Below are positions 1 through 6,911 of a stretch of DNA of 21,731 bases, piece after piece; the stretch's first letter is position 1; the number at the start of each line of letters is the position of its first letter. A program made the translations under genes and the position numbers. The stretch is from Brevundimonas sp. UBA2388 (GTDB taxonomy: Bacteria; Pseudomonadota; Alphaproteobacteria; Caulobacterales; Caulobacteraceae). The DNA lies in NCBI GenBank assembly GCA_002343425.1, contig DDSO01000076.1, forward strand, positions 1-21,731. The letters are read 5' to 3'. The notes below the pieces were generated by a model. The model saw only the letters and a list, made by a program, of their open reading frames with translations. It searched no databases and was not told the origin of the DNA.

Positions 1-313
1 CGGTCACCATGTTCCGCGTGTACTGCTCATGCCCTGGCGTGTCGGCCAGGACAAAGCGACGCTCGCCGATGTCAAAGAAACGGTAGGCGACGTCGATGGT
101 AATGCCCTGCTCGCGCTCGGCGGCCAGACCATCGACGAGGAAGGACAGGTCCGGCGCGCCGTCGATATCGGGCAGGGTGGTCATCTGGTCGGACGGGATG
201 GCGCCGGCGTCGTACAGCAGGCGGCCGATCAGGGTCGACTTGCCGTCATCGACCGAGCCGCAAGTGATCAGGCGGACGATCTCTTTCGGGCCATGGTCAT
301 GCAGCGCCGCCAT
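1..313 (-). CDS. cysN: Sulfate adenylyltransferase subunit 1 (CysN or CysNC), N-terminal part, cut by the window edge
   Basis: This is the GTPase subunit of ATP sulfurylase, which drives the synthesis of adenosine 5'-phosphosulfate from ATP and sulfate in the cytoplasm. Only about the first 104 residues are visible. They begin [11 protein letters not shown] and contain the P-loop GSVDDGKST (G1), a switch region with [13 protein letters not shown], and the G3 motif [12 protein letters not shown], all typical of the EF-Tu-like domain of CysN. The ATG shares one base with the TGA of cysD (TGATG at 315-311), so the two subunits are translationally coupled, as is usual for cysDN. The missing C-terminal part decides whether this is CysN alone or a CysNC fusion with APS kinase; the visible part cannot tell. 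Confidence 0.93.
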   Translation of the reverse strand, partial: MAALHDHGPKEIVRLITCGSVDDGKSTLIGRLLYDAGAIPSDQMTTLPDIDGAPDLSFLVDGLAAEREQGITIDVAYRFFDIGERRFVLADTPGHEQYTRNMVT

Positions 314-1218
314 CAGAAATAGCCCTCGCGCTTCTTCTGCTCCATTGAGGCCGACGGATCGTGGTCGATGGCCCTGCCTTGCCGTTCGGACACCGACGCC
401 TCGCGGACCTCCCGCACAACGGCCTCGAGTGTGTCGGCGTCGCTGTCGACCGCGGCGGTCAGGGGCCAGCAGCCGAGGGTGCGAAAGCGGATGCGACGCA
501 TCCTTGCGGCTTCGCCGGGCCGCAGGGGCATGCGGTCGTCGTCGAGCATCAGCAGGGCGCCGTCGCGCTCGACCACCGGACGATCGGCGGCGAAATAGAG
601 GGAGGGCAGGGCGATGTTTTCGCGCTGGATGTAGCGCCAGACGTCCAGTTCAGTCCAGTTCGACAGGGGGAAGGCCCGGACCGACTCTCCGTCACTCAGA
701 CGGGTGTTGTATAGACTCCAGAGCTCCGGCCGCTGGCGTTTGGGATCCCAGCCGTGCGCTGCCGTGCGCACCGAGACGACCCGCTCCTTGGCCCGGCTCT
801 TCTCCTCGTCGCGGCGCGCGCCGCCAAAGGCGGCGTCGAACCGGTGCAGGTCCAGAGCCTGCTTCAGGCCCTGCGTCTTCCACAGGTCGGTATGAACGCT
901 CGCTCCGTGATCGAACGGGTTGATCCCGTCTGTCTCGGCCTCGGGATTGCGATGGACCAGCAGCCGCATGCCCGCCTCGGCCGCTGCCTGATCGCGGAAG
1001 GCGTACATCTCGCGGAATTTCCACATCGTATCGACGTGCAGCAGCGGGAAAGGCGGCGGGGCCGGGAAGAAGGCCTTGCGCGCGAGGTGCAACAGGACCG
1101 CGGAATCCTTGCCGCCGGAAAACAGCAGCACGGGCCGTTCGCATTCGGCGACGACCTCCCGGAAGATGTGAATGGCCTCGGCTTCGAGAGAACCAAGGAC
1201 GTCGTCGTGCAGCCGCAT
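313..1218 (-). CDS. cysD: Sulfate adenylyltransferase subunit 2 (CysD)
   Basis: This is the catalytic subunit of ATP sulfurylase, which pairs with CysN to activate sulfate to APS for cysteine synthesis. The 301-residue product is full length for the family. It has the PP-loop motif SGGKDS at residues 34-39, followed by the HVDT-MWKF region, the PFDHG region and a C-terminal KKREGYF tail that is characteristic of CysD. The ATG at 1218 fits the usual N-terminus ([12 protein letters not shown] within the first 25 residues), although no strong Shine-Dalgarno is visible. It lies 38 nt downstream of the RidA gene on the same strand, so read-through from the aryl-CoA operon is possible. Its normal promoter is not evident in that short gap. 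Identification is firm. Confidence 0.95.
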   Translation of the reverse strand: MRLHDDVLGSLEAEAIHIFREVVAECERPVLLFSGGKDSAVLLHLARKAFFPAPPPFPLLHVDTMWKFREMYAFRDQAAAEAGMRLLVHRNPEAETDGINPFDHGASVHTDLWKTQGLKQALDLHRFDAAFGGARRDEEKSRAKERVVSVRTAAHGWDPKRQRPELWSLYNTRLSDGESVRAFPLSNWTELDVWRYIQRENIALPSLYFAADRPVVERDGALLMLDDDRMPLRPGEAARMRRIRFRTLGCWPLTAAVDSDADTLEAVVREVREASVSERQGRAIDHDPSASMEQKKREGYF

Positions 1219-1256
1219 GCTCTAGCTGTGGCCCCGGAATCGCGCGGCGCCAAGCC

Positions 1257-1652
1257 TCACGCGGGGATGACGGCTGTGGTCTCGATCTCGATCCGCGCCG
1301 CGTCCTCGATCAGGCCCTTCACCTCGACGACGGCCATGGCCGGATAGTGCGGGCCGATCAACTCACGCCAGATCGCTCCGATCTCCCGCAACGCGTCGAG
1401 GTATTCGCGTTTGTCGACGATGTACCAGGTCATCCGGACGATATGCTCCGGACCGGCACCGGCCTCGGCAAGGACCGCGAGTGTGTTCTCGATCGTCTGG
1501 CGGAACTGCCCGGCGAAGCCGGTCTCGACAAACACGCCTTCGGGCGCCCAGCCGATCTGGCCGGCGACGAAGACCATCCGGCCACCGGCCTCGATACCGT
1601 TGGAATACCCCTTGGGCCGGGGCCAGCCTTCGGGCAGCAGGACACGGTTCAT
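1257..1652 (-). CDS. RidA/YjgF-family protein, candidate enamine/imine deaminase of the aminobenzoyl-CoA pathway
   Basis: A 131-residue protein of the RidA (YjgF/YER057c/UK114) family, which are small trimeric enzymes. Members hydrolyse enamines or imines, and 2-aminomuconate deaminases of aromatic degradation belong to the same family. The fold signature is clear: VFVAGQIGW near residues 27-35, TIENTLAVLAEAG at 53-65, and the C-terminal IEIETTAV strand. The ATG at 1652 overlaps the thioesterase stop by 4 nt (ATGA); an earlier in-frame ATG at 1703 would extend into that gene and gives a non-family N-terminus. At the position of the catalytic Arg105 of E. coli RidA (PARSCVEV) this protein has Met106 (PAMAVVEV), while the later glutamate is kept. 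It is therefore not a canonical 2-aminoacrylate deaminase. As last gene of the operon, a role in removing the ring amino group is an inference. Confidence 0.88.
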   Translation of the reverse strand: MNRVLLPEGWPRPKGYSNGIEAGGRMVFVAGQIGWAPEGVFVETGFAGQFRQTIENTLAVLAEAGAGPEHIVRMTWYIVDKREYLDALREIGAIWRELIGPHYPAMAVVEVKGLIEDAARIEIETTAVIPA

Positions 1653-2071
1653 GCGGGCGTCTCCACGAAGGGGGCGATGCGGGCGCGCAACGCGTCGGGC
1701 CATGGCTCGGGCTTCAGCGACGCGCCGACATAGACGATGGTCTGGGTGGCTTCGAAGCGGAGGTCCGCGCCGGAGGAGATGCGGTGGCGTAGGGTGCAGG
1801 ACGCGCCTCCCAGGCGCGTGACCGTCAGGGCAAATGTCAGTTCATCCTCCAGCCGCGAGGGGGCGATGAATCGGGCTTCGACGGCGGCGGTGGGGACGCT
1901 GACGTGGCGCTCGACATGCAGTTCGCGGAACGAGGCCTGCAGCGGTCCGGCGAACCAGTCCTCGACGACCCCGTTCAGCATCTCGAAATAGCGGGGAAAG
2001 AAGACGATGCCGGCGGCGTCGCAGTCGGCGAAGCGGACGCGCCGTTCGGTGGTGAAGATCCGGCCGGTCAT
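1649..2071 (-). CDS. Acyl-CoA thioesterase, 4-hydroxybenzoyl-CoA thioesterase-like hotdog protein
   Basis: A 140-residue single-hotdog thioesterase. The N-terminal motif FADCDAAGIVFFPRYFE (residues 14-30) matches Pseudomonas 4-hydroxybenzoyl-CoA thioesterase, whose catalytic Asp17 corresponds to Asp18 here. Length agrees with the family. It would hydrolyse an acyl- or aryl-CoA, either to release a pathway product or to recycle CoA from dead-end thioesters. It starts within the stop of the aryl-CoA ligase gene (ATGA at 2071-2068) and its own stop overlaps the RidA start by 4 nt, so it is firmly inside the operon. Thioesterases of this kind accompany aerobic aryl-CoA pathways as salvage enzymes; the precise substrate cannot be read from the sequence. 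Confidence 0.88.
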   Translation of the reverse strand: MTGRIFTTERRVRFADCDAAGIVFFPRYFEMLNGVVEDWFAGPLQASFRELHVERHVSVPTAAVEARFIAPSRLEDELTFALTVTRLGGASCTLRHRISSGADLRFEATQTIVYVGASLKPEPWPDALRARIAPFVETPA

Positions 2072-3672
2072 GCGTCTGCCTTCAGCCGGAAGCGTTGCAG
2101 CTTGCCGGTCTGTGTCTTGGGCAGGGCGTCTACGAAATCGAGGGCTCGTGGGTATTTGTAGGGGGCGATGATGCTTTTCACGTGGTCCTGCAGGGCGATC
2201 CGCAGTTCATCAGTGGCGGAGTGGTCCGGGTTGAGGACGACAAACGCCTTCACGATCTGGCCGCGCTCGGCATCGGGGACGCCGATGACGGCCGCCTCGG
2301 CCACCGCTGGGTGTCGCAACAGGGCGTTCTCCACCTCGGGCGCGCCGATGTTGTAGCCGGAGGAGACGATCATGTCGTCCGACCGGGCCACGAACCAGAA
2401 ATAGCCGTCCTCATCGAGGCGGTAGACGTCGCCGGTCAGATTCCAGCCATCCTGCACATAGGCCGCCTGCCGCTCGTCATACAGGTAGCGGCAGCCGGTC
2501 GGACCACGCACGGCCAGCCGCCCGGTCTCGCCGGTCGGAAGTGTCCGACCCTCAGCGTCGATGATCCGCGCCTCATAGCCGGGGACGGCCTTGCCGGTGG
2601 CGCCCGGGCGAATGGCGTCGCCCGAGGCGGAGATGAAGATGTGGATCATCTCGGTCGAGCCGATGCCATCGATGATGCGGACGCCGGTGGCCTCGTGCCA
2701 GGCATCGGAGGTGGCGGCGGGCAGGGTCTCGCCGGCGGAGACGCAGGTGCGCAGGCTCGACAGGTCGTGGTCGCCGGCCAACTTGAGCAGGGCGCGATAG
2801 CCGGTCGGGGCGGTGAAGAGGGCGGTCGCCTTCTGACGCGCGATGGTCTCGGCGAGGGCGTCGAAGCCGGGCCGGGGGGCGAAGGCGGTGGTGGCGCCGA
2901 CTGCGGCGGGGAAGACTACCAGTCCTCCGAGTCCGAAGGTGAAGGCGATCGGCGGGGTGCCGACGACGATGTCGTCCTTCGTCAGGCCGACGATGTGGCC
3001 GGCGAAGGTGTCGGCCATGGCGAGAATGTCGCGATGGAAATGGACGCAGCCCTTCGGCTTGCCCGTGGTGCCGGAAGTGAAGGCGATCAGGGCGGGGTCG
3101 TCGGCGGCCGTGTTCACGGCGTCGAAGCGGAACCCCATCGGCATGGCCTGTGCGGCCTTCTGCAGCGCGGTGGAGTCCATAACCTGCGTCAGCGACGGCG
3201 AGGTTTCACGCGCTTCGTCCACCACCTCCTTGAACGCCGCATAGACCAACGCATGGCTGATCTGTGCCTTGTCGATCACCGTCGCCAGCTCGGCGGCGCG
3301 GAGCATGGGCATGGTGGCGACCACGACGCCGCCGGCTTTCAGGATCGCGAACCAGGCCAACACCGTCCAGGCCGAGTTCGGCCCGTGCAGCAGGACGCGA
3401 TTGCCGGGGACCAGGCCCATGTCCTCGACCAGCACACTCGCCATCCGGCCCGAGATCGCATCGACGCGCGTCCACGAAAATTCATGGTCGAAGTCGATCA
3501 GGGCGCGGGCGTCCGGACTGGCGGCGTCAATCGCCCGGCGCAGCAGTTCGGTCGCGGCATTGAGCCGGTCGGGGTAGGCGAGCTCGGGCAGGCTGAAAAT
3601 CAGGTCGGGCTGCTGGTCCGCTGACGGCAGGTGGTCAAGGACGAACCGGTCGATGTGCGCGCTGGTCCCCAT
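2068..3672 (-). CDS. Aryl-CoA ligase (benzoate-CoA ligase family), likely 2-aminobenzoate-CoA ligase
   Basis: An ATP-dependent acid-CoA ligase that activates an aromatic acid, through an acyl-adenylate, to its CoA thioester: the entry step of the pathway. The 534-residue product has the ANL-superfamily motifs in order: FTSGTTGKPKG at 198-208 (AMP/phosphate loop), GIGSTEM (A5), WNLTGDVYRLDEDGYFWF (A7), SDDMIVSSGYNIGAPEVE (A8 hinge) and the C-terminal lysine in LPKTQTGKLQR (A10). The benzoate-CoA ligase subgroup is suggested by overall motif wording and by context. The ATG at 3672 shares one base with the acyl-CoA dehydrogenase stop; the open frame continues upstream but that portion is antisense-frame shadow of the neighbour. 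Neighbouring monooxygenase/reductase points to 2-aminobenzoate as substrate. Salicylate or benzoate remain possible. Confidence 0.9.
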   Translation of the reverse strand: MGTSAHIDRFVLDHLPSADQQPDLIFSLPELAYPDRLNAATELLRRAIDAASPDARALIDFDHEFSWTRVDAISGRMASVLVEDMGLVPGNRVLLHGPNSAWTVLAWFAILKAGGVVVATMPMLRAAELATVIDKAQISHALVYAAFKEVVDEARETSPSLTQVMDSTALQKAAQAMPMGFRFDAVNTAADDPALIAFTSGTTGKPKGCVHFHRDILAMADTFAGHIVGLTKDDIVVGTPPIAFTFGLGGLVVFPAAVGATTAFAPRPGFDALAETIARQKATALFTAPTGYRALLKLAGDHDLSSLRTCVSAGETLPAATSDAWHEATGVRIIDGIGSTEMIHIFISASGDAIRPGATGKAVPGYEARIIDAEGRTLPTGETGRLAVRGPTGCRYLYDERQAAYVQDGWNLTGDVYRLDEDGYFWFVARSDDMIVSSGYNIGAPEVENALLRHPAVAEAAVIGVPDAERGQIVKAFVVLNPDHSATDELRIALQDHVKSIIAPYKYPRALDFVDALPKTQTGKLQRFRLKADA

Positions 3673-4838
3673 CAGGCGCCTCCACCCATGGCAGCGAGCG
3701 CCTGTCGGGCGATGACGATCTTCTGCACCTCGGACGCGCCTTCGTAGATGCGCAGGGCGCGGATCTCGCGATACAGCCGCTCGACCGGATGGCCCGAGAC
3801 GACGCCGAGCCCGCCGAACAGCTGGACGGCCGCGTCGATGACCGCCTGGGCTTCGTCGGTGGCGTAGAGCTTTGCCATGGCGGCCTCGCGGGTGACGCGC
3901 GGCGCGCCCTGATCCTTCAGCCAGGCGGCGCGGTAAATCAGCAGGGCCGAGGCATCGATCTTCAACGCCATGTCGGCCAATGAAGCCTGTACCAGCTGCA
4001 GGTCGCTCATGGGCGCGCCGAACAGTCGGCGGTTTGTCGTCCGGTCCGCGGCCTCGTCGAAGGCGCGGCGAGAGAAGCCGAGGGCGGCGGCGGCGACGGT
4101 GGATCTGAATACGTCTAGCGTGCCCATGGCGATGCGGAAGCCCTCGCCGGGCTGGCCGAGCAGGCGGTCGCCGTCGATGCGGCAGTTGTTGAACCGGATC
4201 GTGGCCAGCGGGTGGGGCGCCATCAGGGGGATGCGTTCGACGATCTCGAAGCCGGGCGTGTCCGCATCCACCACGAAGGCGCTGAGGCCCTTGGCGCCGG
4301 GCGCCTCGCCGGTGCGGGCGAAGACGGTGTAGCGGTCGGCGAGACCACCGTTGGAGATGAAGGTCTTGGTCCCGTCCAGCACCCAGTGGTCGCCGTCGCG
4401 GCGGGCGCTGGTGGACAGGGCGGCGACGTCGGAACCGGCGTCGGGCTCGGACAGGGCGAAGGCGGCGATGGTCTGGCCCGAGGCGACGCCGGGCAGCCAG
4501 CGGGCCCTCTGGTCGTCCGTGCCGAACAGGCTGATCGGACCCGAGCCAAGTCCCTGCATGGCGAAGACGAAGTCGGCGAGGCCGGAGCGGCGGGCGAGGG
4601 TCTCGCGCGTCAGGCACAGGGTCCGGACGTCCAGCTTGCCGTTGGCGCCGGGCACCGCGTTGTTCAGCCACCCGCTCTCAGCCAGCGCCTTGAGAATGGT
4701 GCGGCAATCGCCGTCGAGGTCGTGGTCGCCGTGCAGGCCGATGGCGTCCGTCGCGCCGACCCAGGCGTCCAGTTCGGCGGCGAAGGCGCGGTGGCGGTCG
4801 TCGAAGAAGGGCCAGTCGAGGAAGGTGCGATCGCCCAT
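3672..4838 (-). CDS. Acyl-CoA dehydrogenase
   Basis: A 388-residue FAD-dependent acyl-CoA dehydrogenase, which introduces an alpha,beta double bond into an acyl-CoA and passes electrons to ETF. Family motifs are [10 protein letters not shown] (flavin and substrate loop), [42 protein letters not shown] and [10 protein letters not shown] near the C-terminus. Glu366 in YEG occupies the catalytic-base position of medium-chain acyl-CoA dehydrogenase. The start chosen is ATG 4838, two nt after the crotonase stop, preceded by a GAGGGG ribosome site inside the crotonase end; the longer in-frame start at 4973 would overlap the crotonase by over 130 nt. In the pathway it probably oxidises an alicyclic or ring-opened dicarboxylyl-CoA intermediate, glutaryl-CoA-like enzymes being another possibility. 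Confidence 0.9.
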   Translation of the reverse strand: MGDRTFLDWPFFDDRHRAFAAELDAWVGATDAIGLHGDHDLDGDCRTILKALAESGWLNNAVPGANGKLDVRTLCLTRETLARRSGLADFVFAMQGLGSGPISLFGTDDQRARWLPGVASGQTIAAFALSEPDAGSDVAALSTSARRDGDHWVLDGTKTFISNGGLADRYTVFARTGEAPGAKGLSAFVVDADTPGFEIVERIPLMAPHPLATIRFNNCRIDGDRLLGQPGEGFRIAMGTLDVFRSTVAAAALGFSRRAFDEAADRTTNRRLFGAPMSDLQLVQASLADMALKIDASALLIYRAAWLKDQGAPRVTREAAMAKLYATDEAQAVIDAAVQLFGGLGVVSGHPVERLYREIRALRIYEGASEVQKIVIARQALAAMGGGA

Positions 4839-4840
4839 GC

Positions 4841-5653
4841 TCAGTTCCCCTCGAATACCGGCTCGCGTTTCGCCGCGAAGGCCTCGTAGGCGCGGCGGAA
4901 GTCGTTGGTCTTCATGCAGATCGCCTGGGCCTGGGCCTCGGCCTCGATGGCGGCGTCGAGACTCATGTCCCATTCGACATTGAGCTGGTTCTTGGTGATG
5001 CCGTGGGCGAAGGTCGGCCCCTTGGCCAGCGAGCGGGCCAGGTCCAGGGCCGTCTCCATCAGGACCTCGCCCTCGACGAGACGGTTGTGGAAGCCCCAGC
5101 GTTCGCCCTCGTCAGCCGTCATGACGCGGCCGGTGAACAGCAGCTCCGACGCCCGGCCCTGACCGATCTGGCGGGGCAGGATGGCGCAGGCGCCCATGTC
5201 GCAGCCGGCCAGGCCGACGCGGGTGAACAGGAAGGCGGTCTTCGTGCGCGGCGTGGCGATGCGGAGGTCCGAGGCCATGGCCATGATGGCGCCGGCGCCG
5301 ACGCAGACGCCGTCCAGCGCGGCGATGATCGGCTGGGGACAGCTGCGCATGGCCTTGACCAGATCGCCGGTCATGCGGGTGAAGTTGAGCAGAGCCGGCA
5401 TGTCCATTTCGGTCAGCGGACCGATAATCTCGTGCACGTCCCCGCCCGAGGAGAAGTTCCCGCCCGCGCCGGTGACGATGACCACCTTGCAGTCATCGGC
5501 ATGGACAAGGGCACGGAACAGGTCGCGCATCTCGGCATAGGACTCGAACGTGAGCGGATTCTTCCGCTCTGGCCGGTTCAGGGTCAGGGTCGCGACGCCA
5601 TCGTCATCGACCGACCAGAGGAAATGGGCCGCCTTGTAGTCGCGCGCCTTCAT
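4841..5653 (-). CDS. Crotonase-family protein (enoyl-CoA hydratase-like), probable ring-opening hydrolase or isomerase
   Basis: A 270-residue crotonase-fold protein. The oxyanion-hole elements are present: FSSGGDV at 68-73 and GVCVGAGA at 115-122. By alignment with rat mitochondrial hydratase, the two catalytic glutamates are missing: Ile123 replaces Glu144 and Arg145 replaces Glu164. Asp152 ([15 protein letters not shown]) lies at or within one residue of the catalytic aspartate of dienoyl-CoA isomerase. It is therefore unlikely to be a plain enoyl-CoA hydratase. In an aryl-CoA operon, a hydrolytic C-C ring opening of a 2-oxo-cyclohexane or cyclohexene carboxyl-CoA, or a double-bond shift, is more likely. 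The ATG overlaps the MarR stop by 4 nt and is preceded by GAGGAG at a good distance. Function beyond the family is inferred. Confidence 0.87.
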   Translation of the reverse strand: MKARDYKAAHFLWSVDDDGVATLTLNRPERKNPLTFESYAEMRDLFRALVHADDCKVVIVTGAGGNFSSGGDVHEIIGPLTEMDMPALLNFTRMTGDLVKAMRSCPQPIIAALDGVCVGAGAIMAMASDLRIATPRTKTAFLFTRVGLAGCDMGACAILPRQIGQGRASELLFTGRVMTADEGERWGFHNRLVEGEVLMETALDLARSLAKGPTFAHGITKNQLNVEWDMSLDAAIEAEAQAQAICMKTNDFRRAYEAFAAKREPVFEGN

Positions 5654-6153
5654 CCGTTGAGCTCCTCGTAAGTCGTGGCGTGGAGCGACCGCTTGGCGCG
5701 CTCCAGCAGGCGGGTCAGGTCGTCGGTCTCGGTCGTGGTCAGATCGGCGAACAGGGCTTCGATCCAGCGTTCATGGGCGCGGGCCATGGCGGCGAAACGG
5801 GTCTGGCCCAGGGGCGTCAGGCGCACGCGCTGCACGCGGCGATCTGCGCCGGCCATGGCCTCGATCAGGCCGTCGGCCTTGAGCCGGGCGGCCAGGCCGG
5901 TGACATTGCCGTTGGACACCATCAGCATGCCGGCGGCCTCGCCCATGGTCAGGCCCGCCTCGCCCGCGCGGTCCAGCGCCGACAGCATGTCGAACCGGGG
6001 CAGGGTGGAGCCGAACTCGTCGCGCAGCCGCTGCGATACCGTTTGTTCGATCCGGGTCGAGCAGGTCAGAAGCCGCAGCCACAGCCTCAGCGACCGCTTG
6101 CCGTCGGGGGCGCCGCCCAGCCGGTCCGGCAGCGAGGCGACCGCGGCGCTCAC
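5650..6153 (-). CDS. MarR-family transcriptional regulator
   Basis: A 167-residue winged-helix regulator of the MarR family. Recognisable parts are the N-terminal dimerisation helix ([16 protein letters not shown]), the helix-turn-helix [30 protein letters not shown], and the wing with [14 protein letters not shown] place the start at GTG 6153, which overlaps the SDR stop (GTGA); an ATG at 6213 would add an arginine-rich stretch that lies over the SDR gene. MarR proteins in aerobic aryl-CoA clusters commonly repress the operon and release DNA on binding the aryl-CoA ligand. Its place in the middle of the operon implies autoregulation. A candidate operator is the inverted repeat at 9220-9237 ahead of the first gene. 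Confidence 0.88.
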   Translation of the reverse strand: MSAAVASLPDRLGGAPDGKRSLRLWLRLLTCSTRIEQTVSQRLRDEFGSTLPRFDMLSALDRAGEAGLTMGEAAGMLMVSNGNVTGLAARLKADGLIEAMAGADRRVQRVRLTPLGQTRFAAMARAHERWIEALFADLTTTETDDLTRLLERAKRSLHATTYEELNG

Positions 6154-6911
6154 AGTTCGCCGCCCGCGACCGGCACCGCCGCGCCGTTGACGCCCGAGGC
6201 GCCGTCGCCGCACAGCCAGACGATGGTCGTGGCCACCTCGTCCGGGGTGATCAGGCGACCTTGCGGGTTGGAGGCGGCCAGCGCGGCGCGGGCTTCCTCT
6301 TCGCTACGGCCGGTCTTGGCGATGATGGACTCGACTGACTTCGCGACCAGCTCGGTCTCCGTGAAGCCGGGGCAGACCGCGTTGACGGTGACGCCTTTCG
6401 CCGCGACCTCCAACGCCAGGGCGCGGGTCAGGCCGACAAGGCCGTGCTTGGCCGCGACATAGGCGGAGACATAGGGATAGCCCTTCAGGCCCGCGGTCGA
6501 GGCGACGTTGACGATCCGGCCCCAACGGCGGGTCAGCATGCCGGGCAGGACCAGACGTGCCGCCTCGGCGGGGGCCTCAAGATTGAGGGCCAGCATGGCG
6601 CGGAGGGCTTCGGCGTCGGTCTTGAGGAAGGGGGCCGAGGTGGCGGCGCCGGCGTTGTTGACCAGGATGTCGATGGGGCCGAAGCGGTCGCGGCCGACTT
6701 CTATGGCGGCGGCCAGCATGTCCGGGTCGGTGACGTCGGCGGTGGCGGCGAAGGCGAGGTCGCCGATGCGGTCCGCCGTCTCGTTCAGACGGGCGACGTG
6801 GCGGCCGATCAGGGTGACCTGACAGCCCGCCTCCGCCAGTCGTTCGGCTGTGGCCCGGCCGATGCCGGAGCCCGCGCCGGTGACCACGGCATGATGTCCG
6901 GTCAGGCTCAT
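6150..6911 (-). CDS. SDR-family NAD(P)-dependent dehydrogenase
   Basis: A 253-residue classical short-chain dehydrogenase/reductase. It has the dinucleotide motif TGAGSGIG at 11-18, NNAG at 85-88, and the catalytic triad Ser138, Tyr151 and Lys155 (YVAAK). Next to a CoA-linked ring monooxygenase it most likely oxidises or reduces a hydroxyl/keto group of an alicyclic or ring-opened CoA intermediate, in the manner of a 3-hydroxyacyl-CoA dehydrogenase. The ATG at 6911 overlaps the stop of the monooxygenase/reductase by 4 nt, and the alternative start at 7001 would add a non-family arginine-rich N-terminus. The substrate cannot be assigned from sequence alone. Confidence 0.88.
   Translation of the reverse strand: MSLTGHHAVVTGAGSGIGRATAERLAEAGCQVTLIGRHVARLNETADRIGDLAFAATADVTDPDMLAAAIEVGRDRFGPIDILVNNAGAATSAPFLKTDAEALRAMLALNLEAPAEAARLVLPGMLTRRWGRIVNVASTAGLKGYPYVSAYVAAKHGLVGLTRALALEVAAKGVTVNAVCPGFTETELVAKSVESIIAKTGRSEEEARAALAASNPQGRLITPDEVATTIVWLCGDGASGVNGAAVPVAGGEL

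Noticed and set aside
2095..3624. A 509-codon open frame on the plus strand
   Set aside because: It is antisense to the aryl-CoA ligase, has glycine/valine/aspartate-rich low-complexity translation with no family motifs, and arises from high-GC codon bias.
3675..4671. Upstream in-frame extension of the aryl-CoA ligase to an 867-residue protein
   Set aside because: The extra part is an arginine/proline-rich out-of-frame reading of the acyl-CoA dehydrogenase gene; the ATG at 3672 overlaps that gene's stop by one base and gives a normal ligase N-terminus.
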